Assembly: GCA_905479065.1 (NCBI GenBank) | Contig: CAJQLB010000035.1 | Span: 1-34,995 of the forward strand | Direction: 5' to 3' | Source: an uncultured Flavobacteriaceae bacterium | GTDB lineage: Bacteria; Bacteroidota; Bacteroidia; Flavobacteriales; Flavobacteriaceae | DNA length: 34,995 bases | Part shown: positions 18,664 to 25,662 of the stretch, one piece after another | Numbering within the stretch: position 1 is the first letter of the stretch | Layout: each line of letters starts with the position of its first letter | The notes under the pieces: generated by a model | What the model was told of the DNA's origin: nothing | The model's input: only the letters and a program-made list of their open reading frames with translations | Database searches by the model: none | Position numbers and translations under genes: made by a program

Positions 18664-19416
18664 ATGAGAAAACACGTTGTAGCTGGGAATTGGAAAATGA
18701 ATAATGATATACCTCAAACCGAAGCATTAATTCAGGATCTTAAAAGGCATGCAAAAACTTCTGAAGTTGAGGTAATGATAGCGCCCTCTGCTACAAATCT
18801 TTGGCACGCCTCAGAATTATTAAAGGGGAGTGATATTGAGGTTATTGCTCAAAATATGCACTTTGCTGAAAACGGTGCATTTACCGGAGAGATAAGTGCA
18901 AGCATGTTAAAGAGTGTCGGCGTTAAGACAGTAATTTTAGGTCATAGTGAACGTCGTGCTTACTATAATGAGACTGATAAATCGTTATCAAAAAAAGTGA
19001 ATTCTGCGTTAGACAATGGGATGACAATTGTTTTTTGTTTTGGAGAAGAATTACAAGACAGAAAAGCTGATATGCATCAGTCTGTTGTGAAAGATCAGAT
19101 TCAAAGTGCTTTATTCCATTTAGATGCTAGCGCTTTTAAAAATATTATCCTTGCCTATGAACCTGTCTGGGCGATTGGGACAGGAGAAACTGCAAGTCCT
19201 GATCAAGCACAAGAAATGCATCATTTTATTCGAAATACCTTGGTAAATCAATACAATCAGTCTGTGGCAGATGACGTTTCTATCTTGTATGGTGGGAGTG
19301 TGAAACCGTCTAACGCTAAAGAAATTTTTTCTAAACAAGATGTCGATGGGGGTTTGATAGGTGGTGCAGCTTTAAATGCTGAAGACTTTTTTGCGATTGT
19401 TAATGCGATTTCATGA
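18664..19416 (+). CDS. tpiA: Triosephosphate isomerase
   Basis: This glycolytic enzyme interconverts dihydroxyacetone phosphate and glyceraldehyde-3-phosphate. The 250-residue length is standard. All active-site parts are present: NWKMN with K11, GHSERR with H94, AYEPVWAIGTG with E166 and flexible loop 6, and the phosphate-binding LYGGSVKP and GGLIGGAAL. It acts in the cytosol as a dimer. Its stop overlaps the next methyltransferase start (ATGA). Confidence 0.98.
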   Translation: MRKHVVAGNWKMNNDIPQTEALIQDLKRHAKTSEVEVMIAPSATNLWHASELLKGSDIEVIAQNMHFAENGAFTGEISASMLKSVGVKTVILGHSERRAYYNETDKSLSKKVNSALDNGMTIVFCFGEELQDRKADMHQSVVKDQIQSALFHLDASAFKNIILAYEPVWAIGTGETASPDQAQEMHHFIRNTLVNQYNQSVADDVSILYGGSVKPSNAKEIFSKQDVDGGLIGGAALNAEDFFAIVNAIS

Positions 19417-20222
19417 ATAAGGCAGGTCTGAAGCGGTTTTTAAGACGATTAGGCATGATAAAAATTTCTGATGGACTGCGCTATCGCTTGATGTATTGCA
19501 AAAATTTTTATGATAATAGAGCTTTTAAAAAAGAATTTCCACAGATAGCAATTCCTCCAGATTACATGATGTATGAATCGTTTAATTTGAATTATAGGAA
19601 TTATTACAATTCAGGAAATAACACGGCTCAGATTTTAAAAAGGTTATTTGAAAAATACATAAATTTTCAGGACACTCGAGTTTTAGACTGGGGTTGTGGT
19701 CCTTCAAGAGTAATAAGACATTTCTCTAAGTTGTGTCCTAGTTCAGAGTTTTTTGGAACAGATTATAATTCAAATACCATCAATTGGAATAAAGCAAACA
19801 TCAAGGATGTTACATTCGAATTAAATAAGTTGATGCCTCCAACTAAATTTAAATCGGATTTTTTTAATATGATATATGGGATGTCTGTTTTTACTCATCT
19901 CTCAATAGAAAATCATAGAAATTGGATTGATGAGCTTTACCGAATTTCAAAAAACAATGCAATTCTTATCTTGACTACGCATGGTGATGTGTACAGAAGT
20001 AAATTAATGAAGTCTGATCGTGCAAAATATGATAGCGGTCAATTAGTTGTTCAAGCTAAAACTAAAGAAGGACACAGGACATTTGCTGCTTATCATCCTA
20101 CTGAAACGATTAAATTACTATTTGCTGATAAATTTGAAGTTATAGAGCATATTAGTGGTAAGGTAGAAAATTGGGGTTTATCTCAAGATAAATGGATTGT
20201 TAGAGTTGTCAATAAATTATGA
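19413..20222 (+). CDS. Class I SAM-dependent methyltransferase inserted between tpiA and prmA
   Basis: The 269-residue protein has a Rossmann methyltransferase core. Motif I is RVLDWGCGPSRVIRHF (about 89-104), followed by FFGTDYNSNTI (acidic residue after strand 2), the strand 4 segment FFNMIYGMSVFTHLS and the helix/strand RISKNNAILILTTHGD. The N-terminal 80 residues are basic and helical. The substrate is not visible; similar core sequences (GMSVFTHLSxENHxxWxxEL) occur in sugar or lipid methyltransferases of surface-glycan loci, but this is only resemblance. It overlaps tpiA by 4 bases and prmA by 4 bases, so it is fully embedded in the operon. I know tpiA-prmA-clpS as the usual neighbour set, which makes this gene an apparent insertion. 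Confidence 0.85.
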   Translation: MNKAGLKRFLRRLGMIKISDGLRYRLMYCKNFYDNRAFKKEFPQIAIPPDYMMYESFNLNYRNYYNSGNNTAQILKRLFEKYINFQDTRVLDWGCGPSRVIRHFSKLCPSSEFFGTDYNSNTINWNKANIKDVTFELNKLMPPTKFKSDFFNMIYGMSVFTHLSIENHRNWIDELYRISKNNAILILTTHGDVYRSKLMKSDRAKYDSGQLVVQAKTKEGHRTFAAYHPTETIKLLFADKFEVIEHISGKVENWGLSQDKWIVRVVNKL

Positions 20223-21046
20223 TTTATATAGGTTATTATTTTATCGTTAATCCTTTAAAACTAGGGGTTGAAATTTTGATTGCAGAGTTAGGAGCTGTTG
20301 GCTTTGAAAGTTTTGTTGAGACAGACACAGGCTTGAGTGCTTTTATTCAAAAAAGTGATTGGTTTGATGATATTCTACTTCAGGTTCGGATTTTGAATTC
20401 TCCTGAGTTTGAGATAGGTTATACGTTTAATGAGATCGAACCGACAAATTGGAATAAAGAATGGGAAAGTAATTTTGAACCAATTATTGTAGACGATGTG
20501 TGTATGATTAGAGCTCCTTTCCATGATTCTAGACATTTAAAATTTGATATTGTTATTGAGCCAAAAATGAGTTTTGGGACAGGACATCATGAGACAACTC
20601 ATATGATGGTCCAACACATTTTAAAAAATAATTTTAGTGATAAACATGTCTTGGACATGGGATGTGGTACTGGTGTTTTAGCCATATTAGCTGAGCTTAA
20701 AGGAGCTACAGAAATTCATGCCATTGATATAGATAGATGGTGTTACATTAATAGTAAAGAAAACATTGAACGAAATAAATGTAGTCATATTACTGTTTTT
20801 GAAGGTGATTCTAATCTTTTGTGTCAGACCAAATACGATATCATAATTGCAAATATTAATAGAAATATCTTATTACAGGATATAGCAAAATACGTGCAAT
20901 GTTTATCAGATAATGGGATGCTTTTTTTGAGTGGGTATTATGCGCAGGATAAAGATATTATTGAATCAGAGTGTCGTAATAATCGACTTCAATTAGTTGA
21001 AACGTTAGAACAAAATAAATGGGTGTCACAAAAATTCTTAAATTAG
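20219..21046 (+). CDS. prmA: Ribosomal protein L11 methyltransferase
   Basis: PrmA trimethylates lysines and the N-terminus of L11. The 275 residues comprise an N-terminal substrate domain (1-100), the linker FEPIIVDDVCMIRAPFH, EPKMSFGTGHHETTHMM (the family hallmark), motif I VLDMGCGTGVLAI, AIDIDRWCYINSKENIERN and IIANINRNIL in place of the NPP-type loop. The ATG overlaps the upstream stop (ATGA). clpS begins 19 bases downstream. Confidence 0.95.
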   Translation: MIYIGYYFIVNPLKLGVEILIAELGAVGFESFVETDTGLSAFIQKSDWFDDILLQVRILNSPEFEIGYTFNEIEPTNWNKEWESNFEPIIVDDVCMIRAPFHDSRHLKFDIVIEPKMSFGTGHHETTHMMVQHILKNNFSDKHVLDMGCGTGVLAILAELKGATEIHAIDIDRWCYINSKENIERNKCSHITVFEGDSNLLCQTKYDIIIANINRNILLQDIAKYVQCLSDNGMLFLSGYYAQDKDIIESECRNNRLQLVETLEQNKWVSQKFLN

Positions 21047-21065
21047 CATCATTGGATTATATAAT

Positions 21066-21341
21066 ATGAGTGTTAAAGAAAAAATAAAAGAAGATCACTT
21101 AGTTGATGTATTAGAACAGAATTTAAACGAAATTATTCTTTACAATGACGATGTAAATACCTTTGACCATGTTATAGAAACTCTAATATACGCTTGTGAG
21201 CACACGCCTGAACAAGCAGAACAATGCTCTATTTTAGTACACTATAAAGGAAAGTGTACGGTAAAAACAGGAACATTTAAGGAATTGGAACCAAAGTGTT
21301 CATTATTATTAGACGCTGGTTTAAGTGCTGAAATAATTTAA
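21066..21341 (+). CDS. clpS: ATP-dependent Clp protease adaptor ClpS
   Basis: ClpS delivers N-degron substrates to ClpAP. The 91-residue protein has the signature LYNDDVNTFDHVIETL, the His-containing helix (CEHTPEQAEQCSILVHYKGKC) and a short acidic N-terminal tail. It is the last gene of the operon beginning with DUF1599. The next gene is convergent, 23 bases away, without an obvious terminator. Confidence 0.95.
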   Translation: MSVKEKIKEDHLVDVLEQNLNEIILYNDDVNTFDHVIETLIYACEHTPEQAEQCSILVHYKGKCTVKTGTFKELEPKCSLLLDAGLSAEII

Positions 21342-21364
21342 AAAGATTATTTGTTAGCCTTCTA

Positions 21365-21637
21365 TTATTGTTTGTTCATCCTCCCTATAGCACAACTCAC
21401 AAAGCTTGTTGCTTTCTTGATAAGTGGGTTGCTTTCACCATCAATCGGGTAGCCTAATTTTGATAATAATTTTATTGCTTGTGCTAAAGCATCTTCATCT
21501 ACATACTCAAATGAGACACTATTGTGCGCTGTTTCTACCTGAACTTTTTGGATGTGTTTGAGATCAGATAACCGTGTGGTTATGGTATTTGCACAGCCAC
21601 CGCACTTAAGGTTTTGTATTGGAAGTGTTGTTTTCAT
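21365..21637 (-). CDS. Heavy-metal-associated (HMA) domain protein
   Basis: The protein has 90 residues. An HMA fold (about 3-65) carries the metal motif CGGC (C12, C15) in NLKCGGCANTI, in place of the common MTCxxC. A basic tail follows with a third Cys (FVSCAIGRMNKQ). Relatives bind Cu+ or similar soft metals. It starts 4 bases after the stop of the MBL/rhodanese gene, so it belongs to that sulfur operon. It could buffer copper or take part in persulfide transfer (inference). Confidence 0.82.
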   Translation of the reverse strand: MKTTLPIQNLKCGGCANTITTRLSDLKHIQKVQVETAHNSVSFEYVDEDALAQAIKLLSKLGYPIDGESNPLIKKATSFVSCAIGRMNKQ

Positions 21638-21641
21638 AAAG

Positions 21642-23048
21642 TTATTTTGTTGAGGGACAAATAAGGTTAGTTAATGGCACATCAGTTTCTTTTAATGCAT
21701 TGAATCCACCGGCAATATCAACAATATTTTTAAACCCGTTAGCCTTCAAAATTGAAGCAGCTATGACAGATCTATATCCGCCCGCACAGTGAATGTAGTA
21801 AGTGTTATTTGGGGAAATATCATTTAGTTGTTTGTTGATTAAATCAAGCGAAAAATGCCGAACATTTTTGATATGGCTAGATTTAAATTCACCGTCCTTT
21901 CGCACGTCCAAAATACTCAATGTCTCTAGGTTGTTTTTTTTAGCTAATTCTTTTGCAGATATCGATGTTATTGTTTCAGTTGGCTTGCCTGCTGCTTTCC
22001 ATTTTTTAATGCCGCCTGATAAATAACCAAGGGTGTTATCGTAACCAACTCGTGATAGTCTGGTGATCGCTTCTATTGATTTACCTTCGGGAACAATTAA
22101 TAAAATAGGTTGTTTTAAATCAATTATCAAAGCACCAACCCACGGCGCAAAAGCACCATTTAAACCTATGAAAATAGAATTTGGAATATGACCAATGATA
22201 TATTCTGATGGTGTTCGCACATCAAGTATTAAGGCGTTTTCATGTTTTGCTAATCGATCAAATTCTTCTAAATTTAAAGGAATATCTCCTTTTTGTAGTA
22301 CCTGCTCAAAGGCGTCATACCCATTTTTGTTTAACATGGCATTTTTGGCAAAATATTGAGGAGGAGTAGGGATGCCTTCAAGGACTTCTTTTACAAATTC
22401 TTCTTTAGTCATATCGGCACGAAGTGCATAGTTTGACTTTTTTTGACCTCCAATTGTGCCTACGGTTTCTTTGCTTAGATTTTTACCACAAGCAGAACCA
22501 GCACCGTGTGCAGGGTATACAATAACATTGTCATCTAAGCACATGATTTTAGTTCTTAAGGAGTCGTATAACATGGCTGCTAAATCTTCTTTACTTAAAT
22601 CAGATTTAATCGCTAGGTCAGGGCGACCAACATCACCAAGAAAAAGGGTGTCACCTGTAAAAACTGCATGATTTTTACCATTTTCATCAATTAATAGATA
22701 GGTGGTTGATTCAAGTGTGTGACCGGGTGTATGTAATGCTTTTATAATAACATTACCAAGTTTAAATTCTTCGTTATCATTTGCGATATGAGTATCATAT
22801 GTCGTTGAAGCACCAGGGCCAAAAATAATGGTTGAATTTGTTTTATGGGCTAAGTCGACATGTCCCGAAACAAAATCAGCATGAAAATGTGTTTCAAAAA
22901 CATATTTTATAGTTGCGTTTTCAGATTTCGCTTTGTCAATATATTGTTGAGTCTCGCGTAAGGGGTCAATAATGGCTACTTCACCATTTGATTCAATGTA
23001 GTATGCACCCTGTGCAAGACATCCGGTATATAACTGTTCTATTTTCAT
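21642..23048 (-). CDS. Persulfide dioxygenase-like MBL hydrolase with two rhodanese domains
   Basis: The 468-residue protein has an ETHE1-type metallo-beta-lactamase domain (1-215) with THFHADFVSGH (H54, H56, D58, H63), HTPGHT (H106, H110), FTGDTLFLGDVGRPD (D133) and YPAHGAGSACG (H181). These fit the single-iron dioxygenase that oxidises glutathione or other persulfides to sulfite. Rhodanese domain 1 (about 270-350) has LDVRTPSEY and HIPNS but lacks the catalytic Cys (LIVPEGKS at the loop). Rhodanese domain 2 (about 375-462) is complete, with C421 in IHCAGGYRS. It is expected to be cytoplasmic and to act in sulfane-sulfur removal together with the TauE exporter upstream. A promoter with a Crp/Fnr-type palindrome lies before the gene. 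Confidence 0.92.
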   Translation of the reverse strand: MKIEQLYTGCLAQGAYYIESNGEVAIIDPLRETQQYIDKAKSENATIKYVFETHFHADFVSGHVDLAHKTNSTIIFGPGASTTYDTHIANDNEEFKLGNVIIKALHTPGHTLESTTYLLIDENGKNHAVFTGDTLFLGDVGRPDLAIKSDLSKEDLAAMLYDSLRTKIMCLDDNVIVYPAHGAGSACGKNLSKETVGTIGGQKKSNYALRADMTKEEFVKEVLEGIPTPPQYFAKNAMLNKNGYDAFEQVLQKGDIPLNLEEFDRLAKHENALILDVRTPSEYIIGHIPNSIFIGLNGAFAPWVGALIIDLKQPILLIVPEGKSIEAITRLSRVGYDNTLGYLSGGIKKWKAAGKPTETITSISAKELAKKNNLETLSILDVRKDGEFKSSHIKNVRHFSLDLINKQLNDISPNNTYYIHCAGGYRSVIAASILKANGFKNIVDIAGGFNALKETDVPLTNLICPSTK

Positions 23049-23061
23049 ATTAAAATTTATT

Positions 23062-23108
23062 CAAATGTACAAAGTTTTCTAATGTTGAAATGTGATTTTT
23101 ATCACATT
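23062..23108 (-). promoter_or_regulatory. MBL/rhodanese promoter with perfect Fnr-geometry operator
   Basis: The palindrome AATGTGAT-TTTT-ATCACATT lies at 23089-23108: perfect 8-base arms with a TGTGA-N6-TCACA core. It overlaps the last two bases of the tauE stop codon. On the minus strand TACATTTG (23062-23069), an exact -7 element, is centred 33 bases downstream of the palindrome centre, the spacing expected for a class II activator near -40. No -33 TTTG box is seen, which fits activator dependence. The ATG of the MBL gene lies 13 bases further on. Confidence 0.7.
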
Positions 23109-23910
23109 ATACAATAGATAATTCTTTAAAAATTATATATCCTGCCATCAACAATGTAAACCATCCAAATCCTTTTTTCAAATTCGTTCCGCTAATAAAT
23201 TTAGCCATGTATATGCCAATATAAATACCAACAACAGAAATGGATGTAAACATGATTAAGAAGGGCCAATCAATGGCTATATTTTGAACATCTCCTAAAA
23301 AACCAATCAGAGATTTCATTGCTATAATTATGAGTGATGTTCCAATCGCTAATCTCATTGGTAGTCTCGCAACTAGCACAAGCGTAGGAACAATTAAAAA
23401 ACCTCCACCTGCGCCAACAATACCTGTAAAGGTTCCAACCACGATACCTTCTATAATAACAAATCCTGTATTATGCTTAATGTCGAAGTTTTTCAATGGT
23501 AGTGATTGACTACTTTTAATCATCGAAAATGATGCTATGAGCATTATTAAAGCAAAGAACAGCATAATAAAAATATGCTTCGTAACCTCAATGTTTAAAA
23601 AAGTAAATAGAGATTCAGGTATGGCAGGCACCAAAAATCTACGGGTTAAATAAACAGTTATCAAGGCAGGAATCGAAAATAGAATAGCAATTCGAATATT
23701 CACAGATTTATCTTTTATATGTTGTATTGCTCCAAATATGGATGTTGTACCCACAACAAATAAGGAATAAGCAGTTGCAGTAACCGGATTCAATCCGATA
23801 AGATAAACAAGTATCGGAACTGTTAGTATGGATCCTCCTCCACCAATTAGACCAAGAATTATTCCCACTAATAGAGCGCCGAGATACCCAAAAACTGATA
23901 ATGTATCCAT
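23107..23910 (-). CDS. TauE/SafE-family sulfite exporter
   Basis: The 267-residue integral membrane protein has about eight helices in two related halves. Each half opens with a glycine-rich entry loop (GIILGLIGGGGSILTVP near 15-31; GTFTGIVGAGGGFLIVPTLV near 158-177), the TauE/SafE (DUF81) hallmark. Members export sulfite or organosulfonates. Placed directly upstream of the persulfide dioxygenase-like gene on the same strand, it would remove the sulfite made by that enzyme (inference from context). The next gene starts 58 bases on, with its own promoter. Confidence 0.9.
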   Translation of the reverse strand: MDTLSVFGYLGALLVGIILGLIGGGGSILTVPILVYLIGLNPVTATAYSLFVVGTTSIFGAIQHIKDKSVNIRIAILFSIPALITVYLTRRFLVPAIPESLFTFLNIEVTKHIFIMLFFALIMLIASFSMIKSSQSLPLKNFDIKHNTGFVIIEGIVVGTFTGIVGAGGGFLIVPTLVLVARLPMRLAIGTSLIIIAMKSLIGFLGDVQNIAIDWPFLIMFTSISVVGIYIGIYMAKFISGTNLKKGFGWFTLLMAGYIIFKELSIV

Positions 23911-24186
23911 ATTATCTTGAAAATTGTGAAATTATATGTTTAGTATATTAAAGACGTAACTAGTGATTTTATAAACGGTAAATCACTAAAATTTACTCAA
24001 AAAATATTAAGTGATAACAAGGTTAATGGCATAATTAGCCTATCAGCCTTGTGGTGAGATTTACATCTTGTTTAGATACAAATACAGTGTTTCAAATAAA
24101 TTTTTGTTTATAACAGTTCGTCAATTATGATGCAATACTGTTACAAAATTACTGTAATAAATCTTTTTAATTGTAACTTTTGTTGC
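23911..24186. other. Intergenic region between tauE and the Crp/Fnr gene with several inverted repeats
   Basis: These 276 bases follow the regulator gene and precede tauE. They hold a 9-bp perfect inverted repeat (TAGTGATTT, 10-base gap, AAATCACTA; 23961-23988), a further GTGAT half-site at 24011-24015, a hairpin at 24017-24052 (ACAAGG/CCTTGT outer stem, GGC/GCC inner), and TTAC/GTAA-type half-sites around 24140-24175. The tauE promoter is presumably here, but I find no exact TAnnTTTG. Confidence 0.55.
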
Positions 24187-24822
24187 CTAAAAATCTAATA
24201 CCTCAATTTTATTTCTCCCCAGTTTGATTTTTCCTGCTGTTTCCAATTGTTTCAAAAGCCTTGATATTACTACCCGAGAAGTGTTCAGGTCTTCTGCAAT
24301 ATTTTGATGTGTGTGCTTTATGATCAAAGATGAATTTAATTTAACCTTATTAATTAGATATTTATACAACCGCTCATCCATTTTCATAAATGCGAGTGTG
24401 TCAATGGTTTCTAGCATTTCATCAAATCTTATTTGGTAACTTTGTAGAATAAAAATTCTCCATTCTTCGTAGGTACTCATCCATGATTGCATATCAGCGA
24501 TAGAAATCATGACTACCTGTGTGGGTTTGTCTGTGATTGCTCTAATTTTACTTTTTTTACTACTTATACAACAAGTCAGAGACATGGCGCAAGTATCTCC
24601 AGATTCTAGTACATATAACAAAAGATCATGTCCTTCTTCATCTTCTCTTAAAACTTTGATATTTCCTGTTATAAGAATCGGAATATTTTCTAGTTTTTGA
24701 TTGATATCAATGATGATTTCATCTTTATCAAAATTTATCATTTCACCATTTAATGCAATTTCATTTAACAGTTGGTTGGAGAAGAGATTTTTTATGTTTC
24801 GAAGACTATTTATTGGAACCAT
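24187..24822 (-). CDS. Crp/Fnr-family transcriptional regulator with Cys-rich sensor loop
   Basis: The 211-residue protein has a cyclic-nucleotide-binding-like beta roll (about 25-115), the dimer helix (about 118-145) and a winged helix with recognition helix in THQNIAEDLNTSRVVISRLLKQLE (171-194). The roll lacks the cAMP-contact Arg-Ser signature. In its place, LESGDTCAMSLTCC carries C78, C84 and C85. No Fe-S-binding N-terminal Cys cluster is present, so it is not a classical FNR. The cysteines suggest thiol or persulfide sensing (inference). It lies upstream of and on the same strand as tauE and the MBL gene, the likely targets; candidate operators are at 23089-23108 and perhaps 23961-23988. 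A TATTTTTG ends only 4 bases before the ATG. Confidence 0.88.
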   Translation of the reverse strand: MVPINSLRNIKNLFSNQLLNEIALNGEMINFDKDEIIIDINQKLENIPILITGNIKVLREDEEGHDLLLYVLESGDTCAMSLTCCISSKKSKIRAITDKPTQVVMISIADMQSWMSTYEEWRIFILQSYQIRFDEMLETIDTLAFMKMDERLYKYLINKVKLNSSLIIKHTHQNIAEDLNTSRVVISRLLKQLETAGKIKLGRNKIEVLDF

Positions 24823-24826
24823 ATCT

Positions 24827-24834
24827 CAAAAATA
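24827..24834 (-). promoter_or_regulatory. -7 element immediately before the Crp/Fnr gene
   Basis: On the minus strand this is TATTTTTG, an exact -7 match, with only AGAT between it and the ATG. If used, transcription would begin at or inside the start codon (leaderless). No -33 box is evident. Confidence 0.35.
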
Positions 24835-24860
24835 GCTATTTAGATTTTGATAATAAATTC

Positions 24861-24891
24861 TTTTGTTAGAAAAAATTATAAACTATATTTG
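24861..24891 (+). promoter_or_regulatory. tRNA-Arg promoter
   Basis: TTTTG at 24861-24865, an 18-base spacer and TATATTTG at 24884-24891 match the Bacteroidota consensus. The tRNA begins 12 bases downstream. Confidence 0.6.
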
Positions 24892-24903
24892 CCCCACAAA
24901 TTT

Positions 24904-24977
24904 GGCCTCGTAGCATAACTGAATAGTGCACTTGATTACGGCTCAAGAGGTTGCAGGTTTGAATCCTGCCGAGGTCA
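24904..24977 (+). tRNA. tRNA-Arg (anticodon ACG)
   Basis: The acceptor stem GGCCTCG pairs with CGAGGTC. The D stem is GCAT/GTGC, the anticodon stem CTTGA/TCAAG has loop TTACGGC giving ACG (read as ICG), and the T arm is GCAGG-TTTGAAT-CCTGC. The discriminator is A and CCA is not encoded. The D loop reads AACTGAATA, with GA where GG is usual. Confidence 0.93.
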
Positions 24978-24988
24978 CTTGATAATTT

Positions 24989-25018
24989 AGCCTTTACTTT
25001 TTAGTAAAGGCTTTTTTT
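24989..25018 (+). terminator. tRNA-Arg terminator
   Basis: A 10-bp perfect stem (AGCCTTTACT and complement) has loop TTTT and a seven-T run, starting 12 bases after the tRNA. Confidence 0.9.
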
Positions 25019-25104
25019 ATGTTTTATAGGGACACCATTTATTGTGATTATTTCATAAGCAACTGATAATCAGTATAAATTTATTGCCGTATTATAATGA
25101 TCTT

Positions 25105-25281
25105 TTATGATGCTTCGGCTAACTGTTTCTTAAGCCTGAATGCCTGAGTAGGAGTGAAGCGTTTATCTGACGAAGTATAAAACCTATTTTCGTTTAATAA
25201 GTCTGCTGTCTTTTGTAATGTAATACCCTTTAAGTCTCTTCCTTCTAGAAACGCTAAAGCTCTTGTCCTGTTCTCGTTATA
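25105..25281 (-). pseudogene. Remnant of a recombinase-like C-terminus
   Basis: The open stretch of 58 codons between two stops has no Met, Val or Leu start codon of the usual kind. Its translation contains LKGITLQKTADLLNENRF and then TSSDKRFTPTQAFRLKKQL. This resembles the C-terminal helix-turn-helix of serine recombinases/resolvases, where a LQxIAxxLNxxGxxTxxGKxFTPTQVxRLL-like pattern is seen. It sits 87 bases past the tRNA-Arg terminator, a common integration neighbourhood. I read it as the decayed tail of an element's recombinase; similarity is by eye only. Confidence 0.45.
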
Positions 25282-25329
25282 TTATTATTATACGATTGTT
25301 AATACAATTACTACATCTAAAATCTACTT

Positions 25330-25464
25330 ATGAATATTAAAAAAGGACTTGAACAGACCGGAACATTCCGATTGAATGAAATGGAAAAAATGAAATTAGA
25401 AATTGAAGCTTTAAGGAGTGAAATTTTTATGTCTAAACTACTTCGAAATAAAATTAATAATTAA
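25330..25464 (+). CDS. Small hypothetical protein, 44 residues, coiled-coil-like
   Basis: ATG to TAA, 44 residues. Charged and helical, with a heptad-like stretch (NEMEKMKLEIEALRSEI). No signal peptide and no known domain. It may be a real small protein of the accessory region or a chance ORF in AT-rich DNA. The codons look ordinary for the genome, and two more tiny ORFs follow at 18 and 12 bases spacing. Confidence 0.35.
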   Translation: MNIKKGLEQTGTFRLNEMEKMKLEIEALRSEIFMSKLLRNKINN

Positions 25465-25482
25465 CCCTAAATATCAGCACAA

Positions 25483-25551
25483 ATGAAAAATTTAATTGAA
25501 TTAGACGTTGATAAGTCAGGCTATCAAAATGAAATAAATCGTTTATATTAA
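25483..25551 (+). CDS. Tiny ORF, 22 residues
   Basis: ATG to TAA, 22 residues starting MKNLIELDVDKSG. It lies 18 bases after the 44-residue ORF and 12 bases before the next tiny ORF. The opening resembles leader-peptide starts in this phylum (MKNLIEL), but no Gly-Gly cleavage motif follows. Low support. Confidence 0.2.
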   Translation: MKNLIELDVDKSGYQNEINRLY

Positions 25552-25563
25552 TTTGGCAAAACG

Positions 25564-25662
25564 ATGACCAATGTTCAAAGCATTATACAAGAACTAACAA
25601 AAAATGATGTGTGTTATTTCTTTGAATTATCAAGCAAAATTTATCAACTATACTGTGTTTAA
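25564..25662 (+). CDS. Tiny ORF, 32 residues
   Basis: ATG to TAA, 32 residues with a helical pattern (VQSIIQELTKNDV, then FFELSSKIYQL). No recognised domain. Its last four bases overlap the stop of the opposite-strand membrane-peptide ORF at 25659. Low support. Confidence 0.2.
   Translation: MTNVQSIIQELTKNDVCYFFELSSKIYQLYCV

Noticed and set aside
24904-24977. tRNA-Arg as a pseudogene because of the GA in its D loop
   Set aside because: All stems are intact and it has a good promoter and terminator; the D-loop change alone does not indicate loss of function.
25031-25043. 13-base sequence GACACCATTTATT repeated at 31546-31558
   Set aside because: Short, AT-rich and without flanking similarity, so it may well be chance; not a convincing att pair.
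25483-25551. Double-glycine leader peptide (bacteriocin-like)
   Set aside because: The MKNLIEL start fits, but there is no GG cleavage site and no transporter or modification gene nearby.
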